A stretch of DNA of 64,000 nt from SB11 sp965222995 (GTDB lineage Bacteria; Bacteroidota; Bacteroidia; UBA8524). The stretch covers positions 2,542,001 to 2,606,000 of the forward strand of contig OZ244977.1 in NCBI GenBank assembly GCA_965222995.1. The letters are read 5' to 3'. Under the pieces are notes generated by a model. The model did not search any database. It was given only the letters and a program-made list of their open reading frames with translations, and was not told the DNA's origin. How positions within the stretch are numbered: position 1 is the first letter of the stretch; every line of letters starts with the position of its first letter. Positions 18,501-27,169 of the stretch are shown here, one piece after another. A program made the translations under genes and the position numbers.

Positions 18501-21500
18501 GCCCATTCCAATCAGTTTTGAAGCGGGTGTATCCGTATCATTACAAGTAAAAGTAAACTTAGGTTTATTCTCTATAAAAGTATCGTTACACTTTAGTGCC
18601 ACTGTTAGCGCATCGTTTACCATTGGTAGCGATACCTCGGCTAATGCACCGTGGAACCTTTGCCCGCCTAAAAACCCAACTGCTGCCAATATGATGATTG
18701 GTTTCAGTGCATTAGGTTCTGCTGCACCTGTTGAATTAAAATGGCAACCCATAACTCCTGATAAAGTGGTAGACCTTGATTTGGTTTTTGTTCCACAACT
18801 TACAGTTTCAGGAGAAAGCGGAGCATCAGGTCCGCAATATGTGGCCATGTTGTACATTAACTCAGGCTCTTCGGATAACAGCTTGGCAAGCCTAACCGAA
18901 GGCGTATTGTACTGGACTATTAATGCACTAATTGGTAATACTACTGACAATACCGGTTTAGACTGGCTGAAAGACCAGGAAATAACTGCCGACCAAATTA
19001 ATCAACTGTTGTGCTACTTTAATACCCGCCCTGATAATGTAGCACCGTTTAACTATGAAAATAGCTCTAATAATGACATTAAAACCTTCTTTAGCAAGTA
19101 TTTCAAACTAAATATTTCTGCTGTTAATGCCACATCAGACAGTTCTATGGATGCCTCGGTATTCCCTATGGTTCCTGAGTTGGCATTGAATACCGATTAT
19201 AACGGCACCAAAGGTACTGAGATTGAGTTTGACAAAGAAAGCATGACGGGAACTCAAAATTATATCAGTGATATGTCGGCATTATTGGCAGCGATGGGCG
19301 TAGATTATGAATCGCAAATAACCAAAGACACCTACGCACCAACTGACTGTGATAATATTACCGACCCTGACTATGAAGACCAGCCCAACCTTTCTTTCCC
19401 TACATTTATATTTACCGATTTTGTAGCATTAGCTGCAAAACAAATGCTGCAAGGTGCGCTTGATTATGTAAACCAGCAAGACGGGCAAAAAGCCAAAGTA
19501 AGCGATGTGGTTACCAATACGGTAACCAGTACAGCACAAACTATTGGCGGAATGTCATCAAGGTTTATGCTGCACGGCTTGCGTTTACCTGCACCTCCCG
19601 TAGCTGTAAGCGGTACCATTACCCCGTTGTATATGCTCACCGGGCAACAGATTACTATACCTTCAGCGCTTAAAAAAGGCGATACCTATTCCGTTGAATT
19701 AATAGACTCTGGAAATTCTTGGATAGACATGATAAACGGTACCAATGATACCCTTACCATTACTATTGATGATAATGAAATACAACATATTATAGATGTT
19801 GGAAAAATAACTTTAGACCCAACCCTAGTTTCAGGTCCATCGCCTATTGTTAATTATAATGATACCCCTCAGTCGTTCTCATTAGGTAATCCATCATTGT
19901 GGCAATATCCGGGCGATTATTATCCGGGAGTTACAAACCAACCGTTTATTTGGAAACTGCCTTCTAACTTAGCATCTGTTTTTGCAAATGGCGGTACGGA
20001 AACTTTTACCATTAATACACTCACCAACACCAGTTCGGGAGCACAAAAAGGTGAAGTACAGAACTCAACATGGTCTACCACCATAAACTTCTCGTTACAA
20101 GAAATAACTGCCGAGAGTGGGCTAACCACGCCATTATCAGGCAATATGTATAACCTTGTAGGTGCTGACGATGCTAGTATTATTCTTTTAGAAGAACTTA
20201 TATCGTACCTAAACACAAACAATGATAGCGACGGTACTAAAACCATTGAGCAGATACAGGTATTGTACCAACCCGACCCTACTTCAAACTCAAACGGTGG
20301 TTATGTTTCAGCAGCAAATACCGATTTTAAAACAGCCATAGTACAAGCTAATTTATCTACGGAAACAAACCCTACCGACGGCTTTGCCATGTTTAAAGCT
20401 GATTTGGCTGAATCTACCCCAACAAGAAATTACAACATATACGGTAACCCCGGAGATTTTGTGAAACTATTGTGGGAGTGCAGTATAGTGCGAAGCGGTG
20501 GTTATTACTTCTACTACAACACCAACGATAACAAAGGGCTACCCGATACACTTTTTGCTGATAAAGGCGTAGCACAACTGAGCATTGTAATTACTTATGA
20601 TAACCTTATTGTTGCCCCGTTTATAAACAGTGTGGTTATTGGCGATGACATTGATACATCAAAAACCTCGGTTTACACCCAATCAGCCGATATTACTACA
20701 CGCGTGGCTACTATACTACCGGGTTGTGTGGGATATGAAGTATCAAGAAACAATCCCGGTGATTATACACCAACACAACCCGTACCCACAACGGCAGAAG
20801 ACCAGGTATATCTGCAAACTCAGTTTAACCTTATTGGGGCTACTTTATCCTCTATTACAGACTATAAGAGTTACTTACCCGCAGGGCCTGTGGATGCAAT
20901 GACTGACGACCAGATAGCTGCTGCTAAGCAAGGTGCACAATCTACAGCATCAACCACCGATGACTGGAACTATAGTGCGGTACTGCCCTACTACAAGTAT
21001 GTGCAGCCTAACGGTACTGACCCTAATTATCCTAACCCCTATGCGGGTATAGGTACTGATGTAGGCATTGCCCTTAACTGGCAGGATATGTTTGGTAATA
21101 TTCCTCCCGCAGGAACGGCAGCTTTAAATACATCCATGAAACTGTTGTATTCTGATGCCATAGTTGCCCTAAGCCAATGGCCATCGGTATCAGTATATTA
21201 CTTGTTTGAGTTACAAAGCAGTAAGCCTACACTAGAAATAAGTTTTATATTTAATACCAGCCGCTATACGGGTGATAATGCACAAAGCAATGCACAAATT
21301 GACTTGCTTACCTATATGAATTTGTACTATCAGTTGAATGGTGGCGATATGGATATAACCTATACCACATCTATAGAAAATACGGTATCAGGCACTACCA
21401 CTACCCCGAAAAACCACACTGCTGATGTTAGCAAGTTATTGTCAAGCTTCATTAGCCCGATAATTACAATGCTTAAAACAGTAGCAGGTGGCGGTTCATC

Positions 21501-24084
21501 AAGTGCCATATCAACTTACACTATAAGTACCAATGTTACTACAAGCAATATTACTACACTGCCAGAGATTTCATCACTTACTGTAAGCCTAACTATGGCC
21601 CGTACAGCCAATTTAGACCCTAACTTTAAAGATGTAGCAGGTGTAGCTTCTGCAACTACAGATATACAACCCTACTCTACAGATAGTGGTGGCAGTAGTG
21701 GAAGATTATCACTTACTGCTTTTGCTCAAAAATTTGAAACGGCATTTATCAACCAACCGTCAAGCGGTGTAGTATTAAAAGTAGCTACAGGTACTAACGA
21801 ATCGAAAAGCAATAGCGATACTACCAAAACACCACCATTGTGGCTGGTTCGTTTTGATACCACGGGTGCAAACGGTATTAAATTCGGCTTTAATGTAGAA
21901 GAGTTGTATTACTTCTCTCCCATTCCTTTAGCTACCAGTTTGCAGTCGTTTTCTGCTAAAATCAACAACTACCAATCAGGCTCGCAATACCCTGTAGGTA
22001 CAGCAGTATCCAAAAATTTCTCTGATATTGATATGGATAGCTGGGGTTTACAGTTTTTAGAGGCCGTAGACAAGTTCTTAAGTCCTGCCTATGCCGTACC
22101 TGCTTATTTGTTGGCTACAAACAATGTATTCTCAGGCGACCCTGATTACCTGCAATCTATACTTGATGCTAAACAAAAACTAGCCGAAGCTATTGAAGGT
22201 ACTATTGATTATATAATAGACCCTTGCGATGGGCAAACTTCACCGCCTTGTACCGCTAAAGACCCTGCCAACATTGGTAATGCACAAGAAAAGTGGAAAC
22301 AACAAATGTTGAAAGAACTTTCAAACGCATACCGCTATGTAGCATCGGTGCAAACCACAGCAACAATAGATTCTGAATACACAGGTGTAAATAACGACCC
22401 GCCTGAAGCACCTTATGTGCCTGCTTTATACGGGAACATGCAAGGGAATGACCCAAGTGTATCGGGAACGGATATAGTACCCAAATCTACCGAGTATTCG
22501 TTATCAACCGCTAAAGTTCCGACAGCAAACGGTAAATCGTGGCTCACTTATATGTTTGAAGCAAAAGATACGGCAGAAAGCCGCAGCTTCACCTTCGGAG
22601 ACATGAAGTACAGCGTAAGCCATATTGAATTTGATATTGAGCAAGTGCCTGATATGGACAATTATCTGGCTTCATCGTGGTTAGCTTTTATAGTTCCGCT
22701 TGAAGGAGAAATTGCAGGTGCTGCCAGTCCTTTAGCTTCAATGGGCGATGTAGGTAAAACAGAAATACCTGTACCGCTAAGGGCTTATCCAACGCCTCCG
22801 TCAATATCGGCTCAAAACACAGATTACCCTGTAAATAATGAATCAGGTTCGATAACTGTGCAAGATGCCCGTACATGGGATTATACTTATACCTACCAAA
22901 ACCCATCGGCAGCACAAGATACAGTTGTTACAGAAGTTGAGTTTAATATTACCCAAGAGCATCAAAACAACAATTTAAAAGCCAATACCAAAAACTTAGG
23001 CTTTTATCAGGCAATGGCTCAGTTTATAAGTATTTACCCTGTAATTAGCAGTGATTTTGATAAATACTTATCACAGCTAACACCTGCAACACTTGTTGAT
23101 ACCAATACATCAGCCATAAATGCGCGCTACGCTATGTTGGCGTTTATTGATGCGGTAAATGCAGTAGCAACCGCATGGAGTACAACCAACCAAGTAAATC
23201 CACGCACACCGCCTACTTTAAAAGCTGATGCCCTAACAGAAAATGTGGTAACACCATATACTATAGGCTATACAATTACCGAAAGTTCGCAGGAAACTAC
23301 TGAGTATTTACTGGTAACCATTACCCCAAATGATACAGACTCAGGAAAAGTACCTATGGCTGTTGAAATTGACGGCTATACTGCCGAAGCGGTTAGCGGG
23401 CAGGAAAATACCTATACGTATTACAAAGAAACAGGTACAGGTACCAAAGAATACCTATTGTATGAAGACCGCAATGAAATTCCATCTCGTACCGTGTCAA
23501 TAAACAATTTAGATATACTGAATACGCAAAATGCTTGGAGTAGTGTTGCAGTTATCAGAAACGAGGAATTATTACAAAATGAGAACGGTACTTGGAAAAC
23601 CACCACACCGTACTTCATTTACCAAACCCCTCAGGTTAAATTCTACAATAAGTTAATACCTCTACTTAGCAGTACTAACGCCATTGATATTGCTACTATA
23701 GGCACAAAAACCTATCCGGTGGCTCCGCAGCGTCCGCTTAGCACACAACTACTGGCATTGTTTGATGCACTTACAGAGAATATTGATAGCGGCATTAGTG
23801 AGTACACTATAAAAATGCAATGTGAGTATAGCTATACCATACCCGGAACGGATTTACCTGTTGAAGTTCCCGTAGTAATGATAACACCAACGGATATAAA
23901 TATATCAGACAATGGAAAATCTATTGCTGATATGTTGACACAGGGTATAACCGACTGGCAGAAAAACAACCCCGAAACCAATAAGGGGGCATTTAGTTTT
24001 GTATTTACAGCATACTCAACTGCCGATAGTTATGTGCCCATTTTGCAAATACCATTTACACTAGCATTATCAGCCATATCTTAA
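15556..24084 (+). CDS. Giant beta-rich protein 2 (2842 aa), unknown function
   Basis: This is the longest gene in the window. Residues about 1-1050 are successive amphipathic beta blocks with Gly/Ser/Thr turns. At about 815-870 there is a distinctive stretch (LPNVSIKIYTNGNFYLDFGF, then DFSRSFSVQVFPFLGFGGFY). At 950-1030 a long series of alternating-hydrophobic strands follows (VTITIESYKPIPISFEAGV and neighbours). This central part is reminiscent of the DUF6603-type domain of very large bacterial proteins, which I cannot confirm. Residues about 1050-2842 are mixed alpha/beta modules with repeated Asn/Thr/Asp-rich loops. No signal peptide, RTX repeats, membrane anchor or T9SS domain is visible. 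It is the last gene of the unit and is followed by a strong terminator. Confidence 0.75.
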   Translation: MTQAITLKSLYQTIQTQIQNGSGTFDLVPDVLSTDNIGKFYSGIISSGTLEITDAKLNPDTWSDDLTEFTLTGNSTSFGIGNMQVTFTFSTDDVGLSSNLEAILNKGTWAISGIDWFSLADPFIGVKVYDSTMPVVGNIGGTVNISSAISLTLQMSYPIAQNTWLFQGSFNSPYPSISNFSQLLGGVNLSNQLPQPFSTLTDLGLKEIDIMYDSSASSVGYISTTISTDASYQWQILPGLAVTGIGIKSLITNPANSQTREVAFTITGSFTIGAPDSNTLVVTATVPNFSATVDLTDGTIQLGDLLTMFWSEASIDLKSEITRLYLVINPTSKDYTLNCAITTDWTFFTITTPDLSFKMTGMSLDISSQQGSVTGKISGTFHIGPTTPDSGVDLTIFAGYDGKAWSFGASTGKDQTISLGDIATTFLGAFGLDNIPSWVTDNLPDISNVSFLATVPDDKEKSSSYNIKGDVDWHLQYGSFDLQLDASVDITYDKTASGTITGTADASEMLGLTFIVGYKFGDADTEVYLTIPQFSSTITYTSNTDYDKIDIKFTKISLGELISTFVGIFSPGFSLSSPWNVLNSIDLSGLEFTYTRYKDSSKSKIEATIPIKLNLGFIDIESIKITKDGSSSGGSGVYMYIEGTFLGLPIENDSPLQKDGKGSDVTNMPAVPGMGSQFFDLQLLAMGQHVSMYNVGDIESVDAAITALGNAFTTTSDPNSTKVPVPGSTTTTGALVFDQNSKWLIGADFTVAKFYRLAAVFNDPNMYGLLIGISKDAEYFKNLQFEILYKKISESVGVYQIDLQLPDEFRHLEFGEVSITLPNVSIKIYTNGNFYLDFGFPASITDFSRSFSVQVFPFLGFGGFYFGYLSGATSTSVPTTTCGVFNPVIELGLGLSLGVGKTIDEGILKAGLSLTAVGIFQGVLGFFRANSDLQTSDATYYKIEGTFGLTGHIYGEVNFAIISAKLDIMAYAYVTITIESYKPIPISFEAGVSVSLQVKVNLGLFSIKVSLHFSATVSASFTIGSDTSANAPWNLCPPKNPTAANMMIGFSALGSAAPVELKWQPITPDKVVDLDLVFVPQLTVSGESGASGPQYVAMLYINSGSSDNSLASLTEGVLYWTINALIGNTTDNTGLDWLKDQEITADQINQLLCYFNTRPDNVAPFNYENSSNNDIKTFFSKYFKLNISAVNATSDSSMDASVFPMVPELALNTDYNGTKGTEIEFDKESMTGTQNYISDMSALLAAMGVDYESQITKDTYAPTDCDNITDPDYEDQPNLSFPTFIFTDFVALAAKQMLQGALDYVNQQDGQKAKVSDVVTNTVTSTAQTIGGMSSRFMLHGLRLPAPPVAVSGTITPLYMLTGQQITIPSALKKGDTYSVELIDSGNSWIDMINGTNDTLTITIDDNEIQHIIDVGKITLDPTLVSGPSPIVNYNDTPQSFSLGNPSLWQYPGDYYPGVTNQPFIWKLPSNLASVFANGGTETFTINTLTNTSSGAQKGEVQNSTWSTTINFSLQEITAESGLTTPLSGNMYNLVGADDASIILLEELISYLNTNNDSDGTKTIEQIQVLYQPDPTSNSNGGYVSAANTDFKTAIVQANLSTETNPTDGFAMFKADLAESTPTRNYNIYGNPGDFVKLLWECSIVRSGGYYFYYNTNDNKGLPDTLFADKGVAQLSIVITYDNLIVAPFINSVVIGDDIDTSKTSVYTQSADITTRVATILPGCVGYEVSRNNPGDYTPTQPVPTTAEDQVYLQTQFNLIGATLSSITDYKSYLPAGPVDAMTDDQIAAAKQGAQSTASTTDDWNYSAVLPYYKYVQPNGTDPNYPNPYAGIGTDVGIALNWQDMFGNIPPAGTAALNTSMKLLYSDAIVALSQWPSVSVYYLFELQSSKPTLEISFIFNTSRYTGDNAQSNAQIDLLTYMNLYYQLNGGDMDITYTTSIENTVSGTTTTPKNHTADVSKLLSSFISPIITMLKTVAGGGSSSAISTYTISTNVTTSNITTLPEISSLTVSLTMARTANLDPNFKDVAGVASATTDIQPYSTDSGGSSGRLSLTAFAQKFETAFINQPSSGVVLKVATGTNESKSNSDTTKTPPLWLVRFDTTGANGIKFGFNVEELYYFSPIPLATSLQSFSAKINNYQSGSQYPVGTAVSKNFSDIDMDSWGLQFLEAVDKFLSPAYAVPAYLLATNNVFSGDPDYLQSILDAKQKLAEAIEGTIDYIIDPCDGQTSPPCTAKDPANIGNAQEKWKQQMLKELSNAYRYVASVQTTATIDSEYTGVNNDPPEAPYVPALYGNMQGNDPSVSGTDIVPKSTEYSLSTAKVPTANGKSWLTYMFEAKDTAESRSFTFGDMKYSVSHIEFDIEQVPDMDNYLASSWLAFIVPLEGEIAGAASPLASMGDVGKTEIPVPLRAYPTPPSISAQNTDYPVNNESGSITVQDARTWDYTYTYQNPSAAQDTVVTEVEFNITQEHQNNNLKANTKNLGFYQAMAQFISIYPVISSDFDKYLSQLTPATLVDTNTSAINARYAMLAFIDAVNAVATAWSTTNQVNPRTPPTLKADALTENVVTPYTIGYTITESSQETTEYLLVTITPNDTDSGKVPMAVEIDGYTAEAVSGQENTYTYYKETGTGTKEYLLYEDRNEIPSRTVSINNLDILNTQNAWSSVAVIRNEELLQNENGTWKTTTPYFIYQTPQVKFYNKLIPLLSSTNAIDIATIGTKTYPVAPQRPLSTQLLALFDALTENIDSGISEYTIKMQCEYSYTIPGTDLPVEVPVVMITPTDINISDNGKSIADMLTQGITDWQKNNPETNKGAFSFVFTAYSTADSYVPILQIPFTLALSAIS

Positions 24085-24090
24085 AAGTAA

Positions 24091-24125
24091 AAAAGCCTTT
24101 TAACAATTGTTAAAAGGCTTTTTTT
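24091..24125. terminator. Bidirectional rho-independent terminator
   Basis: A 32-base perfect palindrome (24091-24106 with 24107-24122) has A-runs before it and T-runs after it. It lies 7 bases after the stop of the 2842-aa gene and 20 bases from the stop of the convergent T9SS gene, so it can serve both. Confidence 0.88.
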
Positions 24126-24145
24126 ATTAATGAACGATTAATCTA

Positions 24146-26296
24146 TTAGTTTGAATTGGTTACTTGCATTTTCTTAGTATCAAAAACATTTTGGTTAATT
24201 ATTAGTGAGTAATAATATACCCCTGAGGCAAGCTCACTACAGTCTAACTCAACCTGACCATAACCCAACTCCTTTAGTGCGAAAGCTTTAACTAATTTAC
24301 CTTGGTTATCTGTAACTTTTATAAATGCACTTTGATTATTTGCAGGCACAAAATAATCTATCCGTGTAACCCCATAAAAAGGATTAGGTGTATTTTGAAA
24401 CAGAACAGCCTGTTGGTTTATTTTTTCTTTTTGAATTGAAGACTGCTCTTCTAAACCGATTTTATTATTTTCAGTCAACAAGTCTATCTTTTGTTCTAGC
24501 TCTTCAATTATTGCCTGTTGTTCTTGCATACCTTTTGTTAAAACAGGGATTAACTCAGTGTAACGCATTCCATAATTATCTTTATCATCTTTAACCACAA
24601 CTTCTGGTACTACCTCTTCCATTTCTTGTGCTATAAAACCAATGCGTGTTCCATTTTTATTTTCTTTCCACTCAAAAGTAACGGGACGCATTTTCATTAT
24701 AGCATCCATACCGTAGGTATTGTTTTCAATATTAGTTTTCTTTCTTAAATCTGATGTTCCAACAGTTTGATTGACAAAGAAGCCTTGATTCCACTCTTTT
24801 GCTAAGCTTCCTAGATTATGAGTTGCTGTAGCAGCAGGAATAATGCTTCCGTCAATATCCAATTGCCCCATACCTCCACCAAACTTAACAAAGTCAGCAA
24901 ATTCACCAATAATAGTACTGCCTTTAATAATAGTAGCAGCAGGAGTTACAGTAAAAATCTCATCTCCATCAGGCATACCGGTAGTATAATTAGCATCAAA
25001 TACTGAAAAAATAGAGTGGTTTAAATATCCTTGACTAGAAGATGCAACCGTAGAGTGTATTCTAGTTGAGTGTGAAGAGCTAAAGGGAACTTTTCTTCCA
25101 AAGGTAACGGGATACAAATACTCGAAGTTTCTGTTTTGGCGGTAAATATTACCAATTTCAAACCCACTTATTTGATACATAATATCGCTGGTAGTATTGT
25201 TAAAATTAGTTCCAAAAACCAATACTTGACTATTACCATCATTACCATTAGTAGTCCAGTTATTAAGGCTTGTAGGTAAATCATCAGCATAAACCTCACC
25301 GTTGGGTTTTATAAATAAGGTTTGGTCTGCACCTGAATTGTTCTCATTATTGAGGTATAATGTATTATATATATTGCTAGTTCCGTCTGCTGTAATGTGT
25401 ACCACGTCATCTCCATTGTTGTCTTCAATTCTAAATATACTTCCCGTGCCGCTGTTAGCCTTAATTCTTTGTCTGCCTTCCACATATAAATTATCTCCTC
25501 CAATACTCCATCCATTTATCCCAACATCTCCGTTATGCCCAATTGTTAAGGCGTTTACACCACTTGCTGTTTGTATCTCAGCCAATGGCTGTACATCACT
25601 AGGAGCATCAATTTGAAAAAAGGCAGTAGGACTAACAGTACCTAACCCTAACCTACCTCTTGAAGTTAATGCCATAAGGTCTTTATGGGTAGATGTTGCT
25701 GAACCTTGCTCATCTTTTATATGCTCAAAAATTAGTTTACCGTCGTTATCAGTTTTACTGTTAAATGAGATAACCGCCTCTTTAACATCACTATGGTCTA
25801 CAACTGTACTAATAGTTTCGCCCTGAACAACATGAGAAACAGTAGTGTTTATTGGTCTTAACCCTATTGATACCGAATAGTCATCCCAGTGGTGTTTTGA
25901 AGCTAAATACTCTATTCCCGGGGTATAAGTTCCCGGCTGTATAAAATAAAAAGGATTAAATGTTGCCAATCTATCCCACACTCCAACATTAGACCATTGA
26001 CCTCCAAATTGGTTAAAACTGTTACTTTGTTGGCTAACGCCCAAATTACCACCATAAATTATAGACCTATGCCTCACCGGGGCATAGTTATAACCTAGTT
26101 CTAAACTGGCTGCATTAGTGGTTGAACTTGGAAACACTCCTAAACCTGTTCTCAAAAAACCGTTACTATTTATAACTCCATTATTATCATAAAGTCCATA
26201 ATTCCAGTTTCCGAGAGCCTGTGCTTTTAGGCTTCCTTGATAAAAAAAGGCAAATAATGCGATTGAAAGCACTATCTTGATTAGATTTTTTCTCAT
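24146..26296 (-). CDS. T9SS-sorted protein with peptidase S74 intramolecular chaperone
   Basis: The 716-aa protein has a signal peptide (KIVLSIALFAFFYQGSLKAQA) and a beta-structured, Asn/Gly-rich body (about 30-500). A peptidase S74 (endosialidase chaperone) domain follows at about 510-590 (GTSDLRKKTNIENN, then MKMRPVTFEWKENKNG and GFIAQEMEEVVPE). After that come a coiled-coil helix (about 590-630) and a T9SS type A sorting domain (about 635-716; NTPNPFYG, then LASGVYYYSLIIN). S74 domains trimerise fibre proteins and then cleave themselves off. Here the domain is followed by a sorting domain, which implies export of the unprocessed chain or loss of self-cleavage. It would be a surface fibre-like protein. 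Confidence 0.8.
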   Translation of the reverse strand: MRKNLIKIVLSIALFAFFYQGSLKAQALGNWNYGLYDNNGVINSNGFLRTGLGVFPSSTTNAASLELGYNYAPVRHRSIIYGGNLGVSQQSNSFNQFGGQWSNVGVWDRLATFNPFYFIQPGTYTPGIEYLASKHHWDDYSVSIGLRPINTTVSHVVQGETISTVVDHSDVKEAVISFNSKTDNDGKLIFEHIKDEQGSATSTHKDLMALTSRGRLGLGTVSPTAFFQIDAPSDVQPLAEIQTASGVNALTIGHNGDVGINGWSIGGDNLYVEGRQRIKANSGTGSIFRIEDNNGDDVVHITADGTSNIYNTLYLNNENNSGADQTLFIKPNGEVYADDLPTSLNNWTTNGNDGNSQVLVFGTNFNNTTSDIMYQISGFEIGNIYRQNRNFEYLYPVTFGRKVPFSSSHSTRIHSTVASSSQGYLNHSIFSVFDANYTTGMPDGDEIFTVTPAATIIKGSTIIGEFADFVKFGGGMGQLDIDGSIIPAATATHNLGSLAKEWNQGFFVNQTVGTSDLRKKTNIENNTYGMDAIMKMRPVTFEWKENKNGTRIGFIAQEMEEVVPEVVVKDDKDNYGMRYTELIPVLTKGMQEQQAIIEELEQKIDLLTENNKIGLEEQSSIQKEKINQQAVLFQNTPNPFYGVTRIDYFVPANNQSAFIKVTDNQGKLVKAFALKELGYGQVELDCSELASGVYYYSLIINQNVFDTKKMQVTNSN

Positions 26297-26413
26297 AATT
26301 TTTAATAGTTTAAAGTGAATAATTAATTAAGCAATTCAAGTTGCTGTCTCTCTAAACTATTAAATGAAATGAAGTTGAGTGTACTTGGTTCTCTAAGCGA
26401 CAAAGTCTACTCG

Positions 26414-27169
26414 CTAAGCGTTATTCTGCAGATGTGCTTTTAGCCCTTTTTTCTTTCTGGCAGATACTGCCAGCCTTGTTTCATCTTGCAACACCAGTTC
26501 GTTTTTTGCACTTTCCCAACCTTTAACTTTATTGATGTTTACTATATACGATCTATGACAACGGAAAAAAGAATTTTGCAGTAATAGATTCTCATAGTAA
26601 TTAAGTGGTTTGGTGGCTACTAAGGTTCTTCCTTTATCCGTATAAAAAATAGAGTAATTGCCCGATTTTGCTTCGATATATTGTATAGAGTGTAGCAATA
26701 GCTTACTAAAACCGTTAACAGATGGTATAACAATAAAATCAGGTGTCGAACTTTCTAAAAGCTCTGAAAAACTATCTAACCTGCTTTTTTGGTCGCTTAG
26801 CTCATCTCTGCTTTTTTCAATGGCTGCTAAAAGTTCGTTTTTATCAATAGGTTTAAGAATATAATCCAATGCCGAAAATTTTATAGCCTTTATAGCATAA
26901 TGGCTATACCCCGTAATAAATATTACTTTAAAATTAGGTCTGTCAAAAGCCCTTAATAACTCAAAACCATCTTTTTTTGGCATCTCAATATCTAAAAAAA
27001 CCAAATCGGGCTTTGTTGCCTTAATCAGCTCCACACCTTGCTCTACCCTTGTAGCTTCTCCTACAACTTCAATACCTGCATTCAGTTCAAAAAGCAGTGT
27101 TTTTAGTGATGATATACTGTTTATTTCATCATCAACTATTATGGCTGTTATTTTATTATGCTTATTCAA
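26414..27169 (-). CDS. LytTR-family response regulator
   Basis: The 251-aa protein has a receiver domain (about 8-125; VDDE, phospho-acceptor in LVFLDIEMPKKDGFELL, ITGYSHYAIKAIKFSALDYI with the K at ILKPID). A LytTR DNA-binding domain follows at about 150-245 (YIEAKSGNYSIFYTDKGRTL, then FFRCHRSYIVNINKV). The gene overlaps the upstream kinase by 8 bases, so they are coupled. It is divergent from the lanthipeptide exporter gene after the kinase and is a candidate regulator of the lanthipeptide locus. Confidence 0.93.
   Translation of the reverse strand: MNKHNKITAIIVDDEINSISSLKTLLFELNAGIEVVGEATRVEQGVELIKATKPDLVFLDIEMPKKDGFELLRAFDRPNFKVIFITGYSHYAIKAIKFSALDYILKPIDKNELLAAIEKSRDELSDQKSRLDSFSELLESSTPDFIVIPSVNGFSKLLLHSIQYIEAKSGNYSIFYTDKGRTLVATKPLNYYENLLLQNSFFRCHRSYIVNINKVKGWESAKNELVLQDETRLAVSARKKKGLKAHLQNNA

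Noticed and set aside
15675..23618. Numerous minus-strand frames of 60-150 codons inside the 2842-aa gene
   Set aside because: They are antisense shadows of a long, codon-consistent gene, with no recognisable protein features.
10549..24084. Tc toxin, contractile injection system or RTX adhesin
   Set aside because: No RHS/YD repeats, sheath or baseplate-like genes, calcium-binding nonapeptide repeats or holin/chaperone partners were seen.
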